DNA of 64,000 bases from Saprospiraceae bacterium (GTDB lineage Bacteria > Bacteroidota > Bacteroidia > Chitinophagales > Saprospiraceae): contig JAHBTW010000008.1 of assembly GCA_019638385.1 (NCBI GenBank), positions 150,320-214,319 of the forward strand. Direction: 5' to 3'. A program made the translations under genes and the position numbers. Below the pieces are notes generated by a model, which searched no databases, was not told the origin of the DNA, and saw only the letters and a program-made list of their open reading frames with translations. Positions 44,942 through 53,565 of the stretch are shown piece after piece (position 1 is the first letter of the stretch; each line of letters begins with the position of its first letter).

Positions 44942-46144
44942 ATGACGAACCTGAAATCGAACCTGCACATGATCGCCCTGTTGCTGGCGCCGGCATTGTT
45001 GACTGTCTCTTGTATGTCCCCCGAAAAATTAGTCGAAACCGGCGACTACGACCGCGTCATTAAAGTTTCTATTGACAAATTGGCCGGGAAGGCGAAGAAA
45101 AATCCTCGCTATGTGGAAGCCCTTGCACAGGCTTTCGACCGTGCCAATGGTCGCGATCTGGCTGCTGCCGAAGCGCTCCGGCGCGAAAACCGCCCCGAAC
45201 ATTGGGATCGCATCCTCGACCTGTACCAGCGCGTGGCCCGCCGCCAAAATGCAGTGGCGCCGCTCTTCCCGTTGGCCGACAAGCACGGCATCCGCGCCGA
45301 AGTGCGCTTCGTACAGGTTGAGGAGCTGATTCAGGAAGCCCGCCGCAATGCCGCCGATTACAACTACAATCGAGCGCTTGATTTGCTGGCACAGGCCCGG
45401 CAGGGCGACCGCCTCGCCGCCCGCCGCGCTTATGAGGAACTGACGGCTATTGACCGCCATTTTCGCGACTACCGCGACAAAGAAAATCTGAAAAATGCAG
45501 CCCTCGAACTCGGCGTCTCACATATCCTGGTGAAAGTGCGCAACGAAAGCCATGCCGTGCTTCCCGCATTCCTGGAAGCCGAATTGCGTCGCCTGCCTGT
45601 GCGCGACTTAGACAGCCGCTGGCGCCAATACCATACCACCGAGCGCTCCGGTCTTGCCTACGACTACGAAGTGGTGGTCAATATGGCGCTCATTGACGTA
45701 AGCCCCGAGCAAATGCGGGAGCGCGAATATGAAGATGTGAAGGAGATACAGGACGGGTTTGAATATGTACTCGACAGCCGGGGCAATGTGATGAAGGATA
45801 CGGCCGGCAACGACATCAAAGTACCGCGCAAAGTATTGGTGCGGGCAAGGGTGTTTGAAAACTGGCAGCACAAAGCCGCTACCTTGCAGTGCCGCGTGGA
45901 CTTTTACGATACATTCAACGGTCGCGTGCTCATCGAATCCTGGCCCGTTGCCGCTGATGCGCTGTTTGACAATTACGCCTCTACGTTTACCGGCGACCGC
46001 CGCGCGCTGAGCGAGCAATCCAAATCGCGCCTCGGCAACCGGCCGCTGCCCTTCCCGTCGGATGAAGCACTGTTGCTACAGGCCGCCGATCACCTCAAAC
46101 CCGTTATCAAAAACCGTATTGCGAAAGCGAGAGTGTTGAGCTAA
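44942..46144 (+). CDS. Exported lipoprotein of unknown function with helical repeats
   Basis: A 400-aa protein with lipobox LLTVSCMSPEKLVETGDYDR. The N-terminal third is made of helical TPR-like hairpins (DYDRVIKVSIDKLAGKAKKN, NYNRALDLLAQARQGDRLAA). The rest is beta-rich (YDYEVVVNMALIDVSPEQMR, VLVRARVFENWQHKAATLQC). It probably works at the periplasmic face of a membrane. No family is named with confidence. It is convergent with the CtpA gene, 4 bp between the stops. Confidence 0.75.
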   Translation: MTNLKSNLHMIALLLAPALLTVSCMSPEKLVETGDYDRVIKVSIDKLAGKAKKNPRYVEALAQAFDRANGRDLAAAEALRRENRPEHWDRILDLYQRVARRQNAVAPLFPLADKHGIRAEVRFVQVEELIQEARRNAADYNYNRALDLLAQARQGDRLAARRAYEELTAIDRHFRDYRDKENLKNAALELGVSHILVKVRNESHAVLPAFLEAELRRLPVRDLDSRWRQYHTTERSGLAYDYEVVVNMALIDVSPEQMREREYEDVKEIQDGFEYVLDSRGNVMKDTAGNDIKVPRKVLVRARVFENWQHKAATLQCRVDFYDTFNGRVLIESWPVAADALFDNYASTFTGDRRALSEQSKSRLGNRPLPFPSDEALLLQAADHLKPVIKNRIAKARVLS

Positions 46145-46148
46145 CCGA

Positions 46149-47807
46149 TTACTTCTCACTAATCGGTAAGCGTTTGCTGTAAATCGCTTCCAATGCCTTT
46201 TTGACCGCCGGATCTTCTTCAACCGTTACGGCGTAGAAGCCTTCTTCCTGATACAAGACCCTCGCGATTTGTGCCTTGAGTTGTCGTTTCAATTCCGACT
46301 GCAAAGGCGCCAAAGCGCGGGGGTCTTTTTTTACGCCTTTTCGGAAAGCGTAAGCGGTGAATTTGTCTATCAATTCGTCTTTCACCTGATAGTCAGCCTT
46401 GAATTTCGCTAAGGACATGTTTTTGAAATACGCCTTTTCCTGCTGTGCAAACTGAAAGCTGAATGGCTGGAGGTAGCGGCGCAGTTCGAAGAGGTAGGCA
46501 TTGGTGGTCATTGTATCCAAGGGCACAAAGATGTCGGGCGTGATGCCGCCGCCGCCAAACACCACGCGGCCCTTGCGGGTGTAGTATTTGGTGGAATCGA
46601 GCGGGAGCGCCAATTTTTCGGCAGTGAGTTCACCGTTTTGCAAGCGATTTTCGGCATCCTGAGCATACTCCTGTTTATTGTCGTAAGGTTTCTGAATGGA
46701 GCGGCCGGAGGGCGTGTAGTAGCGGGCCACGGTGAGGCGCAGCGCAGAGCCGTCGCGCAGTTCGTATTGCTCCTGCACCAATCCCTTTCCGAACGAGCGC
46801 CGCCCCACCACCACAGCGCGATCCTGATCTTGCAGCGCGCCGGCCAGGATTTCGCTGGCGGATGCGGAGCCTTCATCAATGAGCACGGCAATGTCCTTTA
46901 CCGGAAACTGTGCGCGACCGGTACTTTCGTAGTCGGTGCGGCTCACGGCCCGGCCTTCGGTATATACAAAAGGGATGCTTTTGGCAGAAAACAACTGGCT
47001 GAGGATGTTGGTGGCCTGTTGGAGGTAGCCGCCGGGGTTTTGCCGGAGGTCTATCACCAAATTTTCCATACCCTGCTGATTGACCAGGTCGTCAAGGGCT
47101 TTCATAAACTCGTCGTGGGTGGTAGCGCTGAAGCGATTGAGCTTGATGTAGCCGGTTTTGTCGTCGAGCATGCGGGCAGCATCTAAGCTGTGCATGGGTA
47201 TTTTGTCGCGGGTGACGGTTACTTTTAAGATGCTTCCGTCAACGCCGCGCATGATTTGCAACTGCACTTTCGATCCCTTTTCTCCGCGCAGGAGGCGGAT
47301 GATGTCGCGGTTGACAAAACCCTGCCCGGCAATGATGGAATCTTCCACGGCGATGATCTTATCTCCGGCCATGATGCCCGCTTTTTCGGCCGGCCCGCCG
47401 GCGAGGGGCGCAATGACCACCAGGGTGTCGTCAATGACGAGAAATTCTACCCCGATGCCGCTGAAACTGCCTTCCATGTGTTCCTCCACAATTTCCAACT
47501 GGTCGGCAGAGATGTAGCTCGAATGGGGGTCCAATTGTTTGAGGACGCTTTGAATGGCTTCGTCCACCAATTTGTCGCGATCTACTTCATCCACATATTT
47601 TGCTTCAATGAAGCGGAGCAGTTCTTCCAACTTGCCGGAGCTTGCATTGCGCACATAAGCCTGATCGCGTTCGCCGCTGATGACCAAAGGCGGCGATGCC
47701 GATTGCAGGCGCATACCGAGCAGGATGCCGCCGGCGAGCACGGCGGAGAGCAGAAAGGGCAGCCATATATAGGCGCGCCGGGTGGTTTGTGTTGTTTCAG
47801 AAGGCAT
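46149..47807 (-). CDS. C-terminal processing peptidase (S41A, CtpA-like)
   Basis: A 552-aa periplasmic protease with one N-terminal membrane anchor (IWLPFLLSAVLAGGILLGM). The PDZ domain (about 105-190) includes GPAEKAGIMAGDKIIAVED. The protease core has DLRQNPGGYL. The Ser316/Lys341 dyad is visible in DEGSASASEI and GRRSFGKGLVQ. Such enzymes trim or degrade exported proteins from the C-terminus. An ATG at 47855 is in frame but would add 16 residues before the anchor; 47807 fits the family better. Confidence 0.93.
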   Translation of the reverse strand: MPSETTQTTRRAYIWLPFLLSAVLAGGILLGMRLQSASPPLVISGERDQAYVRNASSGKLEELLRFIEAKYVDEVDRDKLVDEAIQSVLKQLDPHSSYISADQLEIVEEHMEGSFSGIGVEFLVIDDTLVVIAPLAGGPAEKAGIMAGDKIIAVEDSIIAGQGFVNRDIIRLLRGEKGSKVQLQIMRGVDGSILKVTVTRDKIPMHSLDAARMLDDKTGYIKLNRFSATTHDEFMKALDDLVNQQGMENLVIDLRQNPGGYLQQATNILSQLFSAKSIPFVYTEGRAVSRTDYESTGRAQFPVKDIAVLIDEGSASASEILAGALQDQDRAVVVGRRSFGKGLVQEQYELRDGSALRLTVARYYTPSGRSIQKPYDNKQEYAQDAENRLQNGELTAEKLALPLDSTKYYTRKGRVVFGGGGITPDIFVPLDTMTTNAYLFELRRYLQPFSFQFAQQEKAYFKNMSLAKFKADYQVKDELIDKFTAYAFRKGVKKDPRALAPLQSELKRQLKAQIARVLYQEEGFYAVTVEEDPAVKKALEAIYSKRLPISEK

Positions 47808-48007
47808 TTGCGAAAGCGTTATTACCGGCAACAAAATAAAAAACCAATCGTTCAATCGCCCGCAAGATACGGCTTAAAGATAGAAATGATATTTTTTGAA
47901 GTGCCTTGCGTTATCAAGGTGCTTTTTTTGTAAATAAACAAAAAACACCTCTTTTTTTTAGGAATACCTAAAAACAAGCTACATTCGCGACGCAAAATGC
48001 TAAGCTG

Positions 48008-48496
48008 ATGAGCAAGAATCAAGACATTGACGATCTCGACCGCCAAATACTCTCCATCCTCATGCGCAATGCAAAGAAGCCTTATACGGATATTGCCAAG
48101 CAGTTGTTTGTATCGGGCGGCACCATTCATGTGCGCATGAAAAAACTCGAAGATGCCGGCGTGGTGAAGGGGTATCACCTGGCGGTGGATCACGTTAAAT
48201 TGGGCTACGACATCTGCGCCTTTCTGGGCATTTACTTAGATAAAAGTTCGCTCTACGACGATGCCGTGGCGCTTTTGAAAGACATACCCGAAGTGGTGAG
48301 CCTGCACTATACCACAGGGCTGTACAACATCTTCGCCAAAATTTTGTGCCGCGACACCAATCACCTGCGCGATGTACTGCACGATAAAATTCAGAAAATC
48401 CCCGGCATTCAGCGCACCGAAACGTTCATCTCGCTCGAAGAAGGCATTGACCGGCCTATTAATATAGCGGAGACGACCGAGGCCCGCGAGGTGTAG
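48008..48496 (+). CDS. Lrp/AsnC-family transcriptional regulator
   Basis: A 162-aa protein: winged helix (IDDLDRQILSILMRNAKKPY, TDIAKQLFVSGGTIHVRMKK) plus RAM domain (YDICAFLGIYLDKSSLYDDA ... YNIFAKILCRDTNHLRDVL). It is distinct from the Lrp protein at 27924 and closer to the Bacteroidota Lrp type with a serine/glycine-rich recognition helix. It is divergent from the CtpA gene; target genes unknown. Confidence 0.92.
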   Translation: MSKNQDIDDLDRQILSILMRNAKKPYTDIAKQLFVSGGTIHVRMKKLEDAGVVKGYHLAVDHVKLGYDICAFLGIYLDKSSLYDDAVALLKDIPEVVSLHYTTGLYNIFAKILCRDTNHLRDVLHDKIQKIPGIQRTETFISLEEGIDRPINIAETTEAREV

Positions 48497-48519
48497 CGCT
48501 TGTTTACGGCCCTTTAACC

Positions 48520-48656
48520 TTCCCCCTCGACTGCCCTTCTACTTTGCTTCGACCTGCATTTCGACGTTGCTCAGTGCAGGCTCAGCACGAGCTGCTCAGT
48601 GCAAACGCTCGGGACAGCGCCTTTAAACTTTAACCTTCCCCCCTTTAACCTTTACC
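48520..48656. repeat. Mosaic of CTCAGTGCA / CTTCGAC and TTTAACCTTCCCCC repeats
   Basis: Units such as GCTCAGTGCAGGCTCAGCAC and TTTAACCTTCCCCCCTTTAACC are the same families as inside the TolC-like gene at 35400-35545, some in opposite orientation. No gene seen. Confidence 0.75.
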
Positions 48657-48659
48657 CCC

Positions 48660-49028
48660 TCACCCCCACTCCGGGAAAAAAGCATCGGGGAAATGCTCGA
48701 TTTGCGGCGCCGCGCCGGGTAGGAACAGCACAGACACGATATCGAAGCGGATTTCCCAATCGTAGCCGAATTGCTCCATGTATTGCGAGGCGGCTTCTGC
48801 CATAAAGCGTTGTTTTTTAGCGGAAACGAATTCCTCCGGTCTGCCGAAGTGCGCTGATCGGCGGGTTTTTACTTCGGCCAGCACCAGCACGTTCCCGTCC
48901 TCGGCCACAATGTCCACTTCGGCGCGACCGAAGCGCCAGTTGCGGTGCAGAATGCGCAGCCCTTTCGTCTCTAAAAAGGCGGCGGCCAGGTCTTCTCCGG
49001 TTTTGCCGGTTTCCAGATGTTGAGCCAT
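48660..49028 (-). CDS. yraN: YraN/UPF0102-family nuclease-like protein
   Basis: A 122-aa protein starting MAQHLETGKTGEDLAAAFLE. The endonuclease-like core is visible: RNWRFGRAEVDIVAEDGNVL and VLAEVKTRRSAHFG, with Glu, Asp and Glu-x-Lys of a Holliday-junction-resolvase-like fold. The biological role of the family is not settled. A -7-like TATGTTTG lies 6 bp before the ATG, so the mRNA may be nearly leaderless. An in-frame ATG at 49040 exists but overlaps that box. Confidence 0.9.
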   Translation of the reverse strand: MAQHLETGKTGEDLAAAFLETKGLRILHRNWRFGRAEVDIVAEDGNVLVLAEVKTRRSAHFGRPEEFVSAKKQRFMAEAASQYMEQFGYDWEIRFDIVSVLFLPGAAPQIEHFPDAFFPEWG

Positions 49029-49065
49029 GCGGGCAAACATAATAAAAAAACTTCTTTAACAGGGG

Positions 49066-49097
49066 TTTGTACATTCGGTTTGGTATGCTTACCTTTG
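49066..49097 (+). promoter_or_regulatory. Promoter of the rpsF-rpsR-rplI operon
   Basis: TTTG at 49066-49069 and TACCTTTG at 49090-49097 with a 20-bp spacer match the Bacteroidota consensus. The transcript start is expected near 49104. Confidence 0.75.
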
Positions 49098-49124
49098 CAC
49101 CCGCTTTTGAATTTTTTAACCATT

Positions 49125-49142
49125 ATGTCTGATTATCAATGA
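49125..49142 (+). CDS. Five-codon leader ORF overlapping the rpsF start (MSDYQ)
   Basis: ATG TCT GAT TAT CAA TGA ends in TGA overlapping the rpsF ATG as ATGA. It is the first ATG of the predicted transcript and could couple translation of S6 to a leader. It may also be chance; no conservation data are available. Confidence 0.35.
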   Translation: MSDYQ

Positions 49143-49729
49143 AAAACTACGAAGTTACTTTCATCGTGGACCCGGTGCTGTCGGGCGATGAAATTGAAAC
49201 GACAGCTCAGACATATGTCTCCTATCTCGAAAAGATAGGCTGCCATATTGTACACATCGACAAGATGGGGCTGCGCACCTTAGCGTATGAAATCAACCGT
49301 CGTTCTTCGGGGGTTTATTTCTGCATCGAATTCCAATCGCCCAACGGCGAATTCATGGACGACTTTGAGCTGGCCCTGCGCCGCGACGAGCGCCTCCTCC
49401 GCTTCCTGACGATCTTCTTGGACAAGTTCGGCGTGAAATACAACGACGACAAGCGCAAAGGACTCATCGGCAAGAAGAAAAGGACGAAAGAACCGGTTGC
49501 TGCTGAAGCAGTTGCCGCTCCTGCTGCTGTGGAAGCGCCTGCTGTGGAAGCTCCTGTGGTGGAGACTCCGGTAGTAGAAGCTCCCGTTGTGGAAGCGCCG
49601 GTAGTGGAGGAAATCGCTGATCCGACGCCGGAGCCTGTGGAAGCAGTGGTTTCGGAAGAACCGGTTGAAGCGGTTGTGGAAGAAGCTGCGGAAGCTCCCG
49701 CGGAAGAGGAAACGGAAGAAAAGCCGTAA
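49139..49729 (+). CDS. rpsF: 30S ribosomal protein S6 with long acidic tail
   Basis: A 196-aa protein. Residues 1-110 are normal S6 ([20 protein letters not shown] ... [20 protein letters not shown] ... [20 protein letters not shown]). A basic linker ([10 protein letters not shown]) is followed by about 75 residues of Ala/Pro/Val/Glu repeats ([20 protein letters not shown] ... EEETEEKP). S6 binds 16S rRNA with S18, encoded next. The tail nearly doubles the length of the protein and should be disordered and acidic. Confidence 0.97.
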   Translation: MKNYEVTFIVDPVLSGDEIETTAQTYVSYLEKIGCHIVHIDKMGLRTLAYEINRRSSGVYFCIEFQSPNGEFMDDFELALRRDERLLRFLTIFLDKFGVKYNDDKRKGLIGKKKRTKEPVAAEAVAAPAAVEAPAVEAPVVETPVVEAPVVEAPVVEEIADPTPEPVEAVVSEEPVEAVVEEAAEAPAEEETEEKP

Positions 49730-49770
49730 TTGAGTTCAATTCTTGTCTAACTACAAAAAAAGTTATCGCA

Positions 49771-50040
49771 ATGGCAACCTCCAGAGACGATATAAAGTTT
49801 CTCAGCAATCCCAAGATAGGCCAGAACCGCAAAAAGTACTGCCGGTTCCGCAAGTTCGGGATTAAACACATAGATTACAAAGACGCGGATTTCCTCCTCC
49901 AGTTCGTCAACGATCAGGGGAAAATTCTTCCGCGCCGTATCACCGGCAACTCGCTCAAGTACCAGCGCAAGGTGGCTACTGCGGTGAAGCGCGCCCGTCA
50001 CCTGGCTTTGCTGCCTTTCGTGACCGATATGCTCAAGTAA
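49771..50040 (+). CDS. rpsR: 30S ribosomal protein S18
   Basis: An 89-aa protein of usual length with [20 protein letters not shown] and the signature [20 protein letters not shown], then [12 protein letters not shown]. It partners S6 on the small-subunit platform. It is the second gene of the operon. Confidence 0.97.
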   Translation: MATSRDDIKFLSNPKIGQNRKKYCRFRKFGIKHIDYKDADFLLQFVNDQGKILPRRITGNSLKYQRKVATAVKRARHLALLPFVTDMLK

Positions 50041-50069
50041 TATTTTTCACTTCCTAATTTTACAAAGTC

Positions 50070-50519
50070 ATGGAAATCATTCTGTTGAAGGATGTTGAAA
50101 AAGTCGGCGAAAAGCATACCATCGTCAAAGTGAAAGATGGGTATGGCCGCAATTATCTGATTCCGCAAGGAATGGCCATCGTCGCCAATCAATCTAATCG
50201 CAATCGCTTAGAGGGCCTCAAGCGCCGCGAAGGCGCTGAGGAAACCAAGTTGGTTACCGAGTTTCAGGATATCGCCGCTCGTTTGGAAGGCAAGGTGTTG
50301 CGCATCGGCGCAAAAGCCGGCGCCAGCGGCAAGATATTCGGCAGCGTCACCAATGTGCAAATTGCTGCCGTGCTCAAAGAGCAGTTCAATATTGAGTTGG
50401 ACCGCCGCAAAATTGAGCTGCCCGAAGAAGACATCAAAATGGTAGGCGCCTACACCGCCAAGCTGTTGCTCCACAAAGAAGTACAGCCGGAACTTCATTT
50501 CGAAGTGGTAGCGGAGTAG
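50070..50519 (+). CDS. rplI: 50S ribosomal protein L9
   Basis: A 149-aa protein with the L9 N-terminal signature MEIILLKDVEKVGEKHTIVK, VKDGYGRNYLIPQGMAI, a long connecting helix, and the C-terminal domain (KIFGSVTNVQIAAVLKEQFN). It is the third gene of the operon. Confidence 0.97.
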   Translation: MEIILLKDVEKVGEKHTIVKVKDGYGRNYLIPQGMAIVANQSNRNRLEGLKRREGAEETKLVTEFQDIAARLEGKVLRIGAKAGASGKIFGSVTNVQIAAVLKEQFNIELDRRKIELPEEDIKMVGAYTAKLLLHKEVQPELHFEVVAE

Positions 50520-50520
50520 A

Positions 50521-50675
50521 GCAGGTCTTTTTCTTTAGCTGCGAGCTTTGAGCTGCGAGCTACGAGTTTCTTACTAATTAATACTCGCAGTTCATGGCTT
50601 AAGGCTCGCAGCTTTTTTGTATGCAAACCAACAAAGACTCACGGCTCACAGCTCACGGCTCGCAGCTTTTCAGCG
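50521..50675. repeat. AGCTGCGAGCT-type mosaic repeat
   Basis: AGCTGCGAGCTTTGAGCTGC, then on the other side GGCTCGCAGCTTTTTTG and GGCTCACAGCTCACGGCTC. The outer units are partly complementary and can fold into a hairpin ending in a T run, so the repeat may act as terminator for the ribosomal operon. Confidence 0.7.
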
Positions 50676-52505
50676 TTACAACCGCACCAATCTCTCGGCC
50701 CATACCCGTTCTCCTTTTATTTTGATCTCTATTACATACACGCCACGCGGGAGGGCCTCCAGTAATAGCAGACGGCGCGCTTCTCCGGTGTTGATCGCGA
50801 AATTTTCAGCCGTAACGGCTTGGCCTGCTTTGTCGTAGATCGTCATTTTAGCCGGTCCCTGCACATTGCTGCGGATGCGCAGCACGCGTTCATCCGGCGT
50901 TTTTCCGGCGTTCATCTCAAAGCGGGTGCGCTCCGCCGGCATCTCCACACTCGCCACCGGCGAGTAAAAAAAATCATCGGTTTTAAGGGCTTTCACGCGG
51001 TATGCGTAGCGCTTGCCGCGCTCGGCTGTTTCATCCAAAAAAAGATATACGGCTGCCTGCGCTCCGGGCATGGCGCTTAGTTCGGCCAACCGCTCAAATA
51101 TGCCGCCGTTGGCGCTGCGCTCCAATTCAAAAAAACGGATGCCCGGCCGCCCCGGCGATTCCCAACTCAATTCTACGGCCTCGCCTGTGCGGGCGGCGCT
51201 CAGCCGGATTTCGCCGGGCAGCACCATTCCGGTTTCACCCTGCACCCACATCGAATAGCTGCGGGGCGGCAATTCAATATACACCGCAAAAGGAATGCCG
51301 CTTTCTTCGCCCGCATTCAGCCTCAATTCCGGGGTGTCCGACCCGCCGAGCACATCGTAAAAGACATCATCCGGGCGCAAATTGGACGGGTTGAGCGCCT
51401 GAACGACACGCAGCGGCGCATCGCTGAAGTTGATGGCGACCAGCACATCGCGGCTTTCGCCGGATGCCTGAGCAGCGGGCGTGTTGCGGCCTTCCATTTG
51501 AAACAAAATGGCGCGCTCTTCATCGGCGCCCTGCGCGGCAGAACGGAAAACGCTGCGGCGCTCACTGTCCGGCCGGTTGAGGTATTCCACTTCCGTAGAA
51601 TTGAAAACATACTTCCGGTGCGCCTCCATCAATTGCTCTATGGCATCCCGGTGCTCGGCATTTCGATAGTCGTCCAACTGCACCATCGGCAATCCCAACT
51701 GATTGTTACTGAGGATGTACGAGTATGCGAGCATCGGGTCGGCGAGGGCTTCGCTTTCCGGCAGGAAAGAAGCGTTGACATAAGTAACGGTGTGGAACCC
51801 GGTGAGCGTGGTGGCGTCGCGCAGCCCGGCGCTGAACAATTGGCGCACATCATAGCCCGGCGAAGTACAGGCTTTGCGCAGCGCCTCGCGCAGGGGATGA
51901 TCCAACGCGCGGGGGAATATGTGGGGCGCATCGGCGTCGGGTATTTGGTCGTAAACGGCATTGATCCAGGTAGCAATGCCGGCAGGGGAGCGTTGGCGGC
52001 CCGGATCGGCCACGATGATGTCGGGCACGGCTTTTTCAGCAATCATCACATTGAGCAGAGCGGCATAGTGCCACGCCTCCAATCCCGGGCCGATGTGCAG
52101 ATTGCGGATGCGATGCCGGTCGCGCAATGCTTTGGCGTCGGCCAACAACTTGTCGGGTGCGCCCGCAGCCGCCGGAGCAGGCAGGAATACCAACGGCTCT
52201 ATGCCGCCGGCGCGCAATGCGCCCGACAGCGCCCCCAATGAAGCGGCCTGTGCTGCAGGGATTTCCGGCAGCCACAACCCGGTGAATCCGGCATACTTCC
52301 ATTGTGCGGCTTCCCGCTGTATCTGCCGAACATAAGGCGCCACGGAGTCGCCGGGACTGCATTGCCAAAGGCAAGCCTCCAGCAAAAAATCCTGTGCCGC
52401 CGCCTGCCGGGGGAGTGCCCACAGCGCCGATGTGATGATCAGAAATAGTATGAAACGATTGTATTGCACCTTGCTTCTTTTGCCGCAAATTGGTTCGGCT
52501 CCCAA
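50676..52505 (-). CDS. Secreted amylase-like TIM-barrel protein with T9SS type A sorting domain
   Basis: Up to 609 aa. A hydrophobic signal (FILFLIITSALWALPRQAAA) is preceded by an odd leader from the ATG at 52505; a GTG start just before YNRFILFL is plausible. The N-terminal about 370 residues look like a GH13-type barrel (AACLWQ-like start LLEACLWQCSP, QWKYAGFTGLWLPEI, TGFHTVTYVNASFLPESEAL). The usual catalytic motifs (DxxxNH, GxRxDxxxE, NHD) are not recognisable, so it may be inactive. An Ig-like segment (LSAARTGEAVELSWESPGRP) and a type A signal (MTIYDKAGQAVTAEN ... PRGVYVIEIKI) follow. Confidence 0.65.
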   Translation of the reverse strand: MGAEPICGKRSKVQYNRFILFLIITSALWALPRQAAAQDFLLEACLWQCSPGDSVAPYVRQIQREAAQWKYAGFTGLWLPEIPAAQAASLGALSGALRAGGIEPLVFLPAPAAAGAPDKLLADAKALRDRHRIRNLHIGPGLEAWHYAALLNVMIAEKAVPDIIVADPGRQRSPAGIATWINAVYDQIPDADAPHIFPRALDHPLREALRKACTSPGYDVRQLFSAGLRDATTLTGFHTVTYVNASFLPESEALADPMLAYSYILSNNQLGLPMVQLDDYRNAEHRDAIEQLMEAHRKYVFNSTEVEYLNRPDSERRSVFRSAAQGADEERAILFQMEGRNTPAAQASGESRDVLVAINFSDAPLRVVQALNPSNLRPDDVFYDVLGGSDTPELRLNAGEESGIPFAVYIELPPRSYSMWVQGETGMVLPGEIRLSAARTGEAVELSWESPGRPGIRFFELERSANGGIFERLAELSAMPGAQAAVYLFLDETAERGKRYAYRVKALKTDDFFYSPVASVEMPAERTRFEMNAGKTPDERVLRIRSNVQGPAKMTIYDKAGQAVTAENFAINTGEARRLLLLEALPRGVYVIEIKIKGERVWAERLVRL

Positions 52506-52625
52506 AGCTACGCAATTCTTTCACTGCATCAACAAATCCGAAATTCAATCGTTTTTATCCCAAGTGTTTTCATTTATCTAAGCTCTTGAGATGGTATTGT
52601 GCCGGTTCAAGGGCTTTTTTGTTCC

Positions 52626-52633
52626 TATCTTTG
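52626..52633 (+). promoter_or_regulatory. -7 box for the DGR target gene
   Basis: TATCTTTG fits TAnnTTTG exactly and lies 24 bp before the ATG at 52657. That supports this start over the upstream in-frame ATG at 52591, which would not be on the transcript. No good -33. Confidence 0.55.
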
Positions 52634-52656
52634 CGCCCACCATACCACCACACCGC

Positions 52657-53403
52657 ATGGCCGAACCACATATAGATATCGTCATAGAAGGTATTCCGCC
52701 GTACCGCTTGCTGCACATACCTGGCGGGGAGTTCCTCATGGGCGCCTCCGATGAGGATGCAGATGCCATGGAGAGGGAAAGGCCCGCCCACCCCGTGCGT
52801 TTGGATGATTATTACATCGGCGAGTTTCCCGTCACGCAAGACTTATGGGAGGCCGTGATGAATGAAAATCCTTCCTTTCATAAAGGCCCGCGCCGGCCGG
52901 TAGAGCAAGTTTCCTGGAACGATATAAACAATAAGTTCCTGCCGGTTTTGAATAAGATGACGGCGAAACCATTCCGCCTGCCGACAGAAGCCGAGTGGGA
53001 ATACGCCGCCCGCGGCGGCCCCTATTGGGAAAGCGAAGGATATCTATACGCGGGCAGCGATCTATTGGCACAGTCAGGCTGGTATGATGAAAACAGCAAC
53101 AATGAAGCCCGCGATGTAGGCTTGCTCCTACCCAATGCCCTGGGTCTGTATGATATGAGCGGCAATGTGTGGGAGTGGTGCGCGGACTGGTTTAGTGAGG
53201 AGTACTATGCGGAATGCAAAGCAAAAGGATTGGCGTCTAATCCTCCTGGACCGAATAAGGGCGGCTACCGCGTGTACCGCGGCGGCAGCTACTTCAACGA
53301 TGCGCGGGGCTGCCGCGCTGCCTACCGCAATCGCTACGATCCGGCGTATAGCCTTCTCAATATTGGCTTCCGCCTGGTCTGCTCCCTGCAGTCAGTTGGT
53401 TAG
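52657..53403 (+). CDS. DGR target protein: formylglycine-generating-enzyme (C-type-lectin-like) fold with variable C-terminus
   Basis: A 248-aa protein starting MAEPHIDIVIEGIPPYRLLH. FGE/SUMF1-fold marks are RLLHIPGGEFLMGASDEDAD, FPVTQDLWEAVM, FRLPTEAEWEYAARGG, LYDMSGNVWEWCADW and the end RVYRGGSYFND ... NIGFRLVCSL. There is no signal peptide, so it is probably cytoplasmic. Residues about 201-245 are encoded by the variable region. In this fold these residues form the exposed ligand-binding face, as in known DGR variable proteins. The catalytic cysteines of true formylglycine-generating enzymes are not evident, so a binding role is likely. Accessory, reverse transcriptase and template follow in order. 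Confidence 0.95.
   Translation: MAEPHIDIVIEGIPPYRLLHIPGGEFLMGASDEDADAMERERPAHPVRLDDYYIGEFPVTQDLWEAVMNENPSFHKGPRRPVEQVSWNDINNKFLPVLNKMTAKPFRLPTEAEWEYAARGGPYWESEGYLYAGSDLLAQSGWYDENSNNEARDVGLLLPNALGLYDMSGNVWEWCADWFSEEYYAECKAKGLASNPPGPNKGGYRVYRGGSYFNDARGCRAAYRNRYDPAYSLLNIGFRLVCSLQSVG
53259..53391 (+). other. DGR variable region (VR)
   Basis: A 133-bp segment aligned without gaps to the template repeat at 54991-55123, 121 identities. Of 12 differences, 11 fall on template adenines (five to G, five to T, one to C). The changes lie between 53264 and 53357; the last 34 bp are identical and probably hold the initiation-of-mutagenic-homing site. Altered codons include the counterparts of template Asp, Asn, Gln and His residues, now Gly, Tyr, Arg and Leu. 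Confidence 0.97.
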
Positions 53404-53423
53404 CCATCGGCTTTCCTGTGAGC
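53392..53423 (+). other. Hairpin immediately after VR
   Basis: TCAgttGGttAGCCatcGGC continuing TttCCtgTGA forms an imperfect stem (TCA/TGA, GG/CC, AGCC/GGCT) that includes the target stop codon at 53401. Its reverse complement recurs after the TR with indels only. Hairpins just downstream of the VR are known to promote DGR homing in the Bordetella phage system. An A-rich tract (53424-53455) follows. Confidence 0.6.
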
Positions 53424-53529
53424 AAAAAAAAAAGAAAAAAAACAAAAAGAAGAGAATGGAGCAGTGCAAGCAAGGAGGGAGGGACGACCGACAGCGCAGC
53501 ACGGCGATGGTAAGCAAGGAATATTTATA

Positions 53530-53555
53530 GGGGCGAAGCCCCCTGATTTTTTTAA
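53530..53555 (+). terminator. Hairpin with T tract between target and accessory genes
   Basis: GGGGCGAAGCCCC (5-bp stem, 3-nt loop) is followed by CTGATTTTTTT. It may limit read-through from the target gene into the HRDC-RT-TR unit. Confidence 0.6.
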
Positions 53556-53565
53556 ATTGAGTGAA

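Noticed and set aside
52591..52656. Upstream in-frame ATG as the start of the DGR target
   Set aside because: A consensus -7 box (52626-52633) lies between it and 52657, and the added residues do not fit the family start.
53424..53455. A-rich tract after VR as an origin or second template element
   Set aside because: It is a simple purine run without repeats matching TR or VR; no evidence for a specific role.
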